Shown: piece by piece, positions 1 to 4,513 of the stretch
Numbering within the stretch: the stretch's first letter is position 1
How the letters are laid out: every line of letters begins with the position of its first letter
Assembly: GCA_009777685.1 (NCBI GenBank)
Contig: WRLJ01000031.1
Location: forward strand, 1-11,608
Direction: 5' to 3'
DNA length: 11,608 nucleotides
From: Oscillospiraceae bacterium
GTDB taxonomy: Bacteria; Bacillota; Clostridia; Oscillospirales; UBA929
The notes under the pieces: model-generated
Seen by the model: the letters and a program-made list of their open reading frames with translations, nothing else
What the model was told of the DNA's origin: nothing
Database searches by the model: none
Position numbers and translations under genes: made by a program

Positions 1-99
1 TTGAAGGACGCCTTAACCAACGAGGGCCCGGGGGCAGGTCGGGCCGGCGCGCCCCGGCCGCGCCGGCCTGTACCTAGCATCGGAAACGGAGCTGTACTC
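1..99 (+). other. Probable 3' end of an HU (hup) gene, open in frame into rqcP
   Basis: The first five codons read LKDAL, which matches the conserved C-terminal end of HU-type nucleoid proteins (…GKALKDAV/L…). HU commonly lies just upstream of rqcP in Clostridia, so the window probably begins inside hup. The frame does not close after LKDAL. It continues through a Gly/Arg/Pro-rich stretch straight into rqcP. TTG at position 1 has no visible ribosome site and is almost certainly not a start. The other frames stop at 2-4 and 14-16 (one frame) and at 75-77 (the other), so a one-base indel would give a normal HU ending. The upstream gene cannot be confirmed from five residues. Confidence 0.4.
42..68 (+). 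other. GC-rich stem-loop upstream of rqcP
   Basis: GGCCGGCGCG at 42-51 pairs perfectly with CGCGCCGGCC at 59-68 across a 7-nt loop. There is no T run after it, so a classical intrinsic terminator is not supported. It sits about 20 nt upstream of the rqcP ribosome site and may protect a 3' end or affect read-through from the upstream gene. Base composition alone makes such stems easier to form here. Confidence 0.5.
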
Positions 100-345
100 A
101 TGCGTCTGGACAAATACCTGAAGGTATCGCGCATCATCAAACGGCGCACGGTGGCCAACGAGGCCTGCGACCATGAGCGCGTAACGGTCAACGGAAGACC
201 GGCCAAGGCGTCATACGACGTCAAGATCGGCGATATCCTGGAAATCCGTTTCGGGTCCAAAACTCTGAGGGCCGAGGTCCTGGCGGTCGGTGAGCACGCC
301 AAAAAGGACGAAGCGGCCCAGATGTACAGGGAAATGGAGCCTTGA
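100..345 (+). CDS. rqcP: RqcP, S4-domain ribosome-associated quality control factor
   Basis: An 81-residue protein made of almost a single S4 RNA-binding domain. The opening MRLDKYLKVSRIIKRRT, with conserved R2 and R16, and the later VTVNGRPAKASYDVKIGD are the signature of the YabO/Hsp15-like family. In Bacillus subtilis RqcP binds stalled 50S subunits carrying peptidyl-tRNA and works with RqcH to add C-terminal alanine tails to unfinished chains. ATG at 100 is chosen because GGAG at 88-91 lies 8 nt upstream and because family members begin with this motif. The frame remains open upstream to the window edge, so an N-terminal extension or fusion is possible. The neighbours yabP, yabQ and divIC follow in the usual Firmicute order. 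The assignment of the S4 family is secure and the physiological role is inferred from the family. Confidence 0.9.
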   Translation: MRLDKYLKVSRIIKRRTVANEACDHERVTVNGRPAKASYDVKIGDILEIRFGSKTLRAEVLAVGEHAKKDEAAQMYREMEP

Positions 346-403
346 GGATGACGGACAGGCGCGGCGCGCCGGTTGTCCCCGCGCGATTTTCAATTTCTCC
401 GTC

Positions 404-429
404 TCAAATCTCTTCTTGTCCCATATACT
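404..429 (+). promoter_or_regulatory. Candidate sigma-E-type promoter for yabPQ
   Basis: CATATACT at 422-429 resembles the -10 element of the mother-cell sporulation factor sigma-E (CATAnnnT). A weaker AAAT-containing -35-like stretch lies at about 404-410. The surrounding 380-440 is clearly poorer in GC than the coding DNA on either side. yabP and yabQ are known sigma-E-dependent genes in Bacillus subtilis, which makes the placement reasonable. The -35 match is poor and the spacing is a little short, so this is tentative. Confidence 0.35.
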
Positions 430-438
430 GAACCAAAC

Positions 439-456
439 GCCGCGGCGCGCCGCGGC
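439..456. repeat. Perfect 18-bp palindrome before yabP
   Basis: GCCGCGGCGCGCCGCGGC is exactly self-complementary (9 + 9, no loop). It ends 5 nt before the GGGAGGG ribosome site of yabP at 462-468 and lies just downstream of the candidate sigma-E -10. It could be an operator for a dimeric regulator, or in RNA a hairpin limiting access to the ribosome site. No function can be assigned from sequence alone. Confidence 0.6.
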
Positions 457-476
457 TGCTTGGGAGGGCGTGGGAT

Positions 477-758
477 ATGAGAGACGAGCGCATGACGGCG
501 GAGCTGCCGCACCATGTCATCATGGAGGGCCGCAGCCGGCTGTCCGTTTCGGGCGTGGAGGACGTGGAGAGCTTTGACGAGCAAAGCATTGTCTGCGTTA
601 CCTCGCGCGGGGTTCTGGTCATCCGGGGCCGTGAGCTGCGCATCGGAAAGCTCAACACCGAGGGCGGCGACCTGAACGTGGAGGGAACCGTTGACGCGCT
701 GGAGTATGAGGATACCGCCGCGCCGGGCGGCGGATTCTTCTCGCGGCTGTTCCGCTGA
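477..758 (+). CDS. yabP: Sporulation protein YabP
   Basis: A 93-residue soluble protein of the YabP/YqfC family. The family pattern is visible as HHVIMEGRSRLSVSGVEDVE (residues 11-30), then a repeated beta-strand region with GVLVIRGRELRIGKLNTEGG, then a Gly-rich segment and the short C-terminal end FFSRLFR. YabP is made in the mother cell in Bacillus subtilis and is linked to spore envelope or cortex formation. Its biochemical activity is unknown. ATG at 477 is preferred because GGGAGGG at 462-468 lies 8 nt upstream. The alternative ATG at 492 has no good ribosome site. yabQ follows after 20 nt, so the two are probably co-transcribed. Family assignment is strong from motif, length and neighbours. 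Confidence 0.88.
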   Translation: MRDERMTAELPHHVIMEGRSRLSVSGVEDVESFDEQSIVCVTSRGVLVIRGRELRIGKLNTEGGDLNVEGTVDALEYEDTAAPGGGFFSRLFR

Positions 759-778
759 ACGCGCGGCGGGGCCTGATT

Positions 779-1498
779 GTGGACATTTCTATTGCCGGGC
801 AGGGCGTCGCGTTTCTGAGCGCGATGGCGCTGGGCGCGGTTCTGGGCGTTGTGTACGACGGTATGCGGGTATTCCGGACGCGCGTCCGGGGGTGGCAGGT
901 CACGGCGGCGCTGGACGTCGTATTCTGGGGCCTGTGCGCCGCGGCGGCGTTTTGGTTTGCCATGGGCGTCGGCGGAGGCCGGCTGCGCCTCTTTGCCGTG
1001 TTGGGCATCGCTCTCGGCGCGGCGCTGTATTTCCGGTTTTTCAGCGTCCGGGTGCGCGCGGCGCTGTCGTTTTGGGCCGACGGGCTGGCCGCCTTGGGCC
1101 GCCTGCTGGCCGCGCCGCTGGGGGCCGCCGGGCGCGGAGTGGCGTTTTTGACTGTCAAAGTCTTACGGATGCTTGCTTTTTATCTGAAAATGTGTACAAT
1201 AAAGAATATACCCCGTACCCTGCGCCGTTTGCGCGCAAAGCCAACGCGCCGAAACGGGGCCGGCGGCGTCCGCCGGACGCTCCGTAGAAGCGGAGGACTG
1301 TACTATGAAGAAACGAAAAAAAAGAACCGGTCTGCTGATCCGGGCCGCGGCGGCCGTGTTTATTCTGTACGCGGTGATATCCCTGACCGTTTTGCAGGCC
1401 AAGATCAACCGCCAGAGGGAAACGTCGCGCCAGTTGTCGGAGCAGATCGCCGAGCAGATGGTTCTGGGAGCCGGCCTGCGCGAGGCTACCGGCTCTGA
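779..1498 (+). CDS. yabQ: Spore cortex biosynthesis membrane protein YabQ, frame doubtful after ~1187
   Basis: The first ~135 residues fit YabQ. There are three hydrophobic segments at about residues 8-27, 43-65 and 70-90, the first followed by VVYDGMRVFR (the family's YD…R…R motif), then a basic cytoplasmic-looking part. YabQ is a mother-cell membrane protein needed for spore cortex formation in Bacillus subtilis. The start is GTG at 779 with GGCGGGG at 765-771 as ribosome site. As read, the frame runs to 1498 and overlaps divIC by about 194 nt with a tail of non-coding character. In the next frame the sequence continues as NVYNKEYTPYPAPFARK and stops at 1285-1287, just before the divIC ribosome site. 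One extra A in the run at 1187-1190 would join the two exactly (…YLKNVYNKEY…). I therefore suspect a sequencing or real one-base deletion and a true end near 1287. Confidence 0.75.
   Translation: MDISIAGQGVAFLSAMALGAVLGVVYDGMRVFRTRVRGWQVTAALDVVFWGLCAAAAFWFAMGVGGGRLRLFAVLGIALGAALYFRFFSVRVRAALSFWADGLAALGRLLAAPLGAAGRGVAFLTVKVLRMLAFYLKMCTIKNIPRTLRRLRAKPTRRNGAGGVRRTLRRSGGLYYEETKKKNRSADPGRGGRVYSVRGDIPDRFAGQDQPPEGNVAPVVGADRRADGSGSRPARGYRL
1173..1200 (+). promoter_or_regulatory. Probable sigma-A promoter inside yabQ, driving divIC
   Basis: TTGCTT at 1173-1178 and TACAAT at 1195-1200 are separated by 16 nt, each close to the vegetative consensus TTGACA/TATAAT. The stretch 1170-1210 is unusually AT-rich for this window. 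Transcription would start near 1207, giving a leader of about 98 nt before divIC. An independent vegetative promoter makes sense because divIC is needed for every cell division while yabPQ are sporulation genes. Confidence 0.6.
1228..1280 (+). other. Two stem-loops in the predicted divIC leader
   Basis: TTTGCGCGCAAA at 1228-1239 is a perfect 12-bp palindrome. GCGTCC at 1266-1271 pairs with GGACGC at 1275-1280 across a 3-nt loop. The second ends 11 nt before the divIC ribosome site GGAGG (1292-1296). They might tune translation or RNA stability. The region also overlaps the presumed 3' end of yabQ, so coding constraint may explain part of it. Confidence 0.4.
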
Positions 1499-1589
1499 GC
1501 CGGATCCCGCCGCGCTGGCCCGTCTGGCCCGCGAGAAGCTGGGCTATGTGTTCCCGGGCGAGATTGTGCTGGTGGACGTCTCTAAGTAG
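1305..1589 (+). CDS. divIC: Septum formation initiator, DivIC/FtsB family
   Basis: A 94-residue single-pass membrane protein. A short basic N-terminus (MKKRKKR) faces the cytoplasm, followed by one transmembrane helix at about residues 9-30 and a coiled-coil-like segment at 31-60. The C-terminal part ARLAREKLGYVFPGEIVLV is the family signature (…A.e.lG.v.pgE.v.v). DivIC forms a trimer with FtsL and DivIB in the divisome and helps activate septal cell wall synthesis. GGAGG at 1292-1296 lies 8 nt before ATG 1305, which fixes the start. It stands in the standard rqcP-yabP-yabQ-divIC-S1 order. Its overlap with the yabQ frame as read is discussed under yabQ. It probably has its own promoter at 1173-1200. 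Confidence 0.9.
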   Translation: MKKRKKRTGLLIRAAAAVFILYAVISLTVLQAKINRQRETSRQLSEQIAEQMVLGAGLREATGSEPDPAALARLAREKLGYVFPGEIVLVDVSK

Positions 1590-1622
1590 ACCACAGGCAC
1601 ATAGCTCCAAGTCGTAATGATT

Positions 1623-1639
1623 CTCCGTTTGGAACGGAG
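1623..1639 (+). other. Stem-loop between divIC and the S1-domain gene
   Basis: CTCCGTT at 1623-1629 pairs with AACGGAG at 1633-1639 across a TGG loop. It has no following T run, so it is not a clear terminator. It lies 18 nt before the ribosome site GGGAGGGG (1657-1664) of the next gene and could affect translation or RNA processing between the two cistrons. Confidence 0.45.
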
Positions 1640-1674
1640 CAGTATAAAGCTCTATTGGGAGGGGCTTGCGGCGT

Positions 1675-2079
1675 ATGGAGAACGGGTTGGGCAATATCGT
1701 TACAGGCAAGGTCACGAGCATCACGAAATTCGGCGCGTTTGTGACTCTGCCGGACAACCGGTCGGGACTGGTACATATCTCGGAGGTCTCTTTTACCTAT
1801 GTAAACGACATCCGGGAGCACCTGACCGAGGGGCAGGAGATTCCTGTCAAAATCATCGGCGTCGACAGGGGCGGGAAAATCAACCTTTCCGTCAAGCAGG
1901 CGCTGAAGGCTCCCGCGCCGTCCCGCGGACGCGCGCCGGAGAGAACGTCGCCCCGCGCTTCCGCGCCGCCGGGCCCGCAGACCTTTGAGGACAAGCTCAA
2001 GGCGTTCATGAGCGATTCGGAACGCAAGATGGGCGATCTGCGCCAGCAGGAGAAGCGTCCGGCAAGACGGCGGAAGTAG
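1675..2079 (+). CDS. S1-domain RNA-binding protein (YabR-like)
   Basis: A 134-residue protein. Residues 1-75 form one S1 (OB-fold) RNA-binding domain, seen as GNIVTGKVTSITKFGAFVTL, the typical GLVHISEVS, and VKIIGVDRGGKINLSVKQAL. A basic, Pro/Ala/Arg-rich linker follows (about 78-100), then TFEDKLKAFMSDSERKMGDL, the C-terminal helix common in clostridial members, and a very basic end (RPARRRK). Such proteins follow divIC in many Firmicutes and bind RNA or ribosomes. The specific target is unknown. ATG 1675 is chosen because it matches family starts. A TTG at 1666 is also in frame but sits only about 3 nt from the GGAGG core. It probably shares a transcript with divIC and is closed by the terminator at 2101-2131. 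Confidence 0.85.
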   Translation: MENGLGNIVTGKVTSITKFGAFVTLPDNRSGLVHISEVSFTYVNDIREHLTEGQEIPVKIIGVDRGGKINLSVKQALKAPAPSRGRAPERTSPRASAPPGPQTFEDKLKAFMSDSERKMGDLRQQEKRPARRRK

Positions 2080-2100
2080 GGGCCGTCCAGGCAAACGAAT

Positions 2101-2131
2101 GCCCGTCCGCGGCGCCGCGGACGGGCGTTTT
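2101..2131 (+). terminator. Intrinsic terminator with perfect 26-bp palindrome
   Basis: The bases at 2101-2113 (GCCCGTCCGCGGC) are followed at once by their exact reverse complement at 2114-2126. A short GTTTT comes next at 2127-2131. This gives a very stable 13-bp stem placed 21 nt after the stop of the S1-domain gene. The U tract is short, so read-through into remB is likely, especially as little room remains for a separate remB promoter. Confidence 0.75.
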
Positions 2132-2164
2132 GGGCGGGAACGGAATAACAAGGAGGCTAAGGCC

Positions 2165-2410
2165 ATGTACCTTCACCTCGGCGCCGACGTGGTCGTCCGC
2201 GGCGGCGACATCGTCGGCATCTTTGATCTTGACCATATCGGCGTCGCGCGGGACGGGCTGGGCTTTCTGCGGGCGGCGGAGCGCGCGGGGCGCGTGGAGA
2301 CCGTCGGAAGCGATCTGCCCAAGGCCGCCGTGGTCTGCGCGGAGCGCGTCTACCTGACGCAGGTCGCGTCGGCGACCCTGCTCAAGCGCGCGGAGGCGCC
2401 GGGGCTGTGA
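2165..2410 (+). CDS. remB: RemB-like extracellular matrix regulator (DUF370)
   Basis: An 81-residue protein beginning MYLHLGADVVVRGGDIVGIF, the hallmark of the RemA/RemB (YlzA/YaaB, DUF370) family. It is followed by DLDH, a helical middle with GRVETVGSDLPKAAVVCAER, and VYLTQVASATLLKR at the C-terminus. RemB of Bacillus subtilis (yaaB) lies between recF and gyrB and supports biofilm matrix expression. The related RemA is a DNA-binding regulator. Position directly before gyrB favours RemB over RemA. ATG 2165 is fixed by AAGGAGG at 2150-2156, 8 nt upstream. The frame is open upstream to 2099, but that part lies in the terminator palindrome. Unlike in Bacillus, no recF precedes it here. The target genes in this organism are unknown. 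Confidence 0.85.
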   Translation: MYLHLGADVVVRGGDIVGIFDLDHIGVARDGLGFLRAAERAGRVETVGSDLPKAAVVCAERVYLTQVASATLLKRAEAPGL

Positions 2411-2466
2411 AACGGCCGCGGGTTTCGGAAAAAAATCTCTTGAAAGGGTAGGAAAATCATGCGGGT

Positions 2467-2477
2467 TGTGCTATAAT
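2467..2477 (+). promoter_or_regulatory. Extended -10 promoter of the gyrB operon
   Basis: TTGTGCTATAAT at 2466-2477 is a perfect TATAAT -10 box with a perfect upstream TRTGn extension. No good -35 lies 16-18 nt upstream, as expected for extended -10 promoters. A run of seven A at 2429-2435 could act as an UP-like element. Transcription would start near 2484, leaving a leader of about 55 nt before gyrB. This is the clearest promoter in the window. Confidence 0.75.
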
Positions 2478-2495
2478 AAATGTGTCGCGATTTCT

Positions 2496-2515
2496 GCGGG
2501 GGCGGATCCCCCCGC
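2496..2515 (+). other. GC stem-loop in the gyrB leader
   Basis: GCGGGGG at 2496-2502 pairs perfectly with CCCCCGC at 2509-2515 across a 6-nt loop. It starts about 12 nt after the predicted transcription start and ends 8 nt before the gyrB ribosome site at 2524-2531. It may stabilise the 5' end of the long mRNA or take part in supercoiling- or translation-level control of gyrase. No T run follows. Confidence 0.5.
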
Positions 2516-2523
2516 GTACAATT

Positions 2524-2531
2524 GGGAGTGA
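2524..2531 (+). promoter_or_regulatory. Ribosome site that places gyrB at a TTG start
   Basis: GGGAGTGA lies 7 nt before TTG 2539. An upstream in-frame GTG at 2482 would add 19 residues unlike other GyrB proteins, and it coincides with the predicted transcription start, so it cannot have a ribosome site on this transcript. Confidence 0.7.
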
Positions 2532-2538
2532 ATTTATC

Positions 2539-4473
2539 TTGCGGGAAGAAAACGGCTACGACGCTTCTCAAATCCAGGTTCTGGAGGGGATGGAGGCGGT
2601 ACGGAAGCGTCCGGGCATGTATATCGGGACCACCTCGATTCAGGGACTGCACCATCTGGTCTATGAGATTGTCGACAACGCCATTGACGAGGCGCTGGGC
2701 GGCTTCTGCCATCATATCGAGGTCGTCCTCCGGGACGACGGCTCCGTGTCCGTGCAGGACGACGGGCGCGGTATCCCTGTCGGGCGGCAGGAGCAAACCG
2801 GCCGCAGCGCCGCCGAGGTCGTCTTTACCGTCCTGCACGCGGGCGGCAAGTTCGGCGGCAGCGGCTATAAGGTCTCCGGCGGGCTCCACGGCGTGGGCGC
2901 GAGCGTCGTCAACGCCCTGAGCGAATGGACGAGGGTCCGCATCTTTCTGGAGGGGCGCCGCTATGAGATGGCTTTTTCGCGCGGCGAGGTCACCCAGGAG
3001 CTGACCGACGCCGGTTCAAGCGAGATCAGCGGAACCTGGGTCTGCTTTAAGCCCGATCCGGAGATTTTCGAGGAGACGGCCTTTGACTTTGAAACCTTGC
3101 AGTCCCGCCTGCGCCAGCAGGCGTTCCTGAACGCGGGCCTGCGCATCACGCTGACCGACGAGCGCGACCCGGAGGACGAGGCGCGCCCCCGCTCCGCCTC
3201 CTTCCGCTATGAGGGCGGCATCCGCTCGTTTGTGGAGTGGATCAACCGCAATAGGACGCCGATCCATGAGCCGGTCATCTATCTGAGCGGCGGGAAAGAC
3301 GATACGGTTTGTGAAATCGCCCTGCAATATAACGATTCGTATACCGAAAACCTGCTCTCCTTCGCCAACAACATCGCCACGACGGAAGGCGGTATGCACG
3401 AGACGGGCTTTAAGACCGCGCTGACGCGCGTGTTGTCGGAATACGGCAGGTCCCACAATATCCTCAAGGAGGACCAGAAGCTCAGCGGCGAGGACGTGCG
3501 GGAGGGCATCACGGCAATCCTCTCCGTCAAGCTCACCGACGCGCAGTTCGAGGGGCAGACCAAGACCAAGCTGGGCAACTCCCACGTCCGCTCGCTGGTG
3601 GACGGTCTTGTCGCGGAGAAGTTGTCCGATTTTCTGGAGGAGAACCCGGCGGTGGGCCGCTCGATTTTGGAAAAATCCGTCCAGGCCGCGCTGGCGCGCG
3701 AGGCGGCGCGCAAGGCGCGCGAGCTGACGCGCCGCAAGACGGCGCTGGACAGCGCCGCCCTGCCCGGCAAGCTGGCCGACTGCCACGAGACCGACCCGCG
3801 CCTGACGGAGCTGTTCATCGTCGAGGGCGACAGCGCGGGCGGCAGCGCCAAGGGCGGGCGCGACAGCCGCTATCAAGCCATTCTGCCGCTGTGGGGCAAG
3901 ATGCTGAACGTGGAGAAGGCGCGGCTGGACAAAATCTATTCCAACGAAAAGCTGATGCCGCTGGTCACCGCCATCGGCGCCGGCATCGGAACGGAGTTTT
4001 CTCTGGAGCGGCTGCGGTACAACAAGGTCATCCTGATGGCTGACGCCGATGTGGACGGAAGCCACATCCGCACCCTGCTCCTGACCTTCCTCTTCCGCTT
4101 TCTGCGCCCGCTGATTGACGAGGGGCATGTGTATATCGCCCAGCCGCCGCTGTACAAGATGACGCGCGGCCGGCAGGTGCGCTATGCCTACACCGACGCC
4201 GAGCGCGACCGCACGCTGGACGAGCTCTCGGGCGGAGACCCGGCCGTCCGCTCCCGGATCGACGTCTCGCGCAACAAGGGTCTGGGCGAGATGGACGCCG
4301 AGGAGCTGTGGGAGACGACGATGCATCCGGAAAAGCGGACGCTGCTGCAGGTCACCGCCGAGGACGCCGTGGCCGCCGACGAGATTTTCACCATCCTGAT
4401 GGGCGACAAGGTGGAGCCGAGACGGGAGTTTATCGAGAAATTCGCCAAAAGCGCGATCAACCTGGACGTATAG
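2539..4473 (+). CDS. gyrB: DNA gyrase subunit B
   Basis: With the TTG 2539 start the protein has 644 residues, normal for the short Firmicute GyrB. Domains in order: GHKL ATPase (YDASQIQVLEGMEAVRKRPG at 8-27, VDNAIDEALGG at 45-55, DDGRGIPV at 74-81, GGLHGVGASVV at 114-124); transducer with the QTK loop at 340-342; Toprim with Glu429 (IVEGDSAGGSAKGG) and D502-A-D504-V-D506 for metal binding; and a C-terminal tail with KGLGEMDAEELWETTM. With GyrA it uses ATP to add negative supercoils. Trp452 stands in PLWGKMLNVEKAR, where E. coli has Lys447, a known quinolone-related position. gyrA follows after 40 nt. ParE is unlikely because the partner gene carries a GyrA box. Confidence 0.97.
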   Translation: MREENGYDASQIQVLEGMEAVRKRPGMYIGTTSIQGLHHLVYEIVDNAIDEALGGFCHHIEVVLRDDGSVSVQDDGRGIPVGRQEQTGRSAAEVVFTVLHAGGKFGGSGYKVSGGLHGVGASVVNALSEWTRVRIFLEGRRYEMAFSRGEVTQELTDAGSSEISGTWVCFKPDPEIFEETAFDFETLQSRLRQQAFLNAGLRITLTDERDPEDEARPRSASFRYEGGIRSFVEWINRNRTPIHEPVIYLSGGKDDTVCEIALQYNDSYTENLLSFANNIATTEGGMHETGFKTALTRVLSEYGRSHNILKEDQKLSGEDVREGITAILSVKLTDAQFEGQTKTKLGNSHVRSLVDGLVAEKLSDFLEENPAVGRSILEKSVQAALAREAARKARELTRRKTALDSAALPGKLADCHETDPRLTELFIVEGDSAGGSAKGGRDSRYQAILPLWGKMLNVEKARLDKIYSNEKLMPLVTAIGAGIGTEFSLERLRYNKVILMADADVDGSHIRTLLLTFLFRFLRPLIDEGHVYIAQPPLYKMTRGRQVRYAYTDAERDRTLDELSGGDPAVRSRIDVSRNKGLGEMDAEELWETTMHPEKRTLLQVTAEDAVAADEIFTILMGDKVEPRREFIEKFAKSAINLDV

Positions 4474-4487
4474 GGCGCGCCGCGCCC
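4473..4487 (+). other. Small stem-loop in the gyrB-gyrA spacer
   Basis: GGGCGC at 4473-4478 pairs with GCGCCC at 4482-4487 across a 3-nt loop. It begins on the last base of the gyrB stop codon. No T run follows and gyrA starts 26 nt later, so termination is unlikely. It may mark a processing point or adjust relative gyrB and gyrA yields. Confidence 0.4.
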
Positions 4488-4513
4488 CCTACTGACAATA
4501 AAGGAGAGGCCAG

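Noticed and set aside
652..1158. Minus-strand frame over yabP/yabQ
   Set aside because: Its translation is Pro/Arg/Thr-rich without any domain pattern, and it overlaps well-supported plus-strand genes.
1643..1648. TATAAA as a promoter for the S1-domain gene
   Set aside because: There is no -35-like sequence at a suitable distance and no TG extension, and the gene is close to divIC.
1666..1674. TTG 1666 as start of the S1-domain protein
   Set aside because: It lies only about 3 nt from the GGAGG core and adds residues not seen at family N-termini. ATG 1675 is better.
2440..2477. TTGAAA at 2440-2445 as -35 of the gyrB promoter
   Set aside because: The spacer to TATAAT would be 26 nt, too long for sigma-A. 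The extended -10 explains the promoter better.
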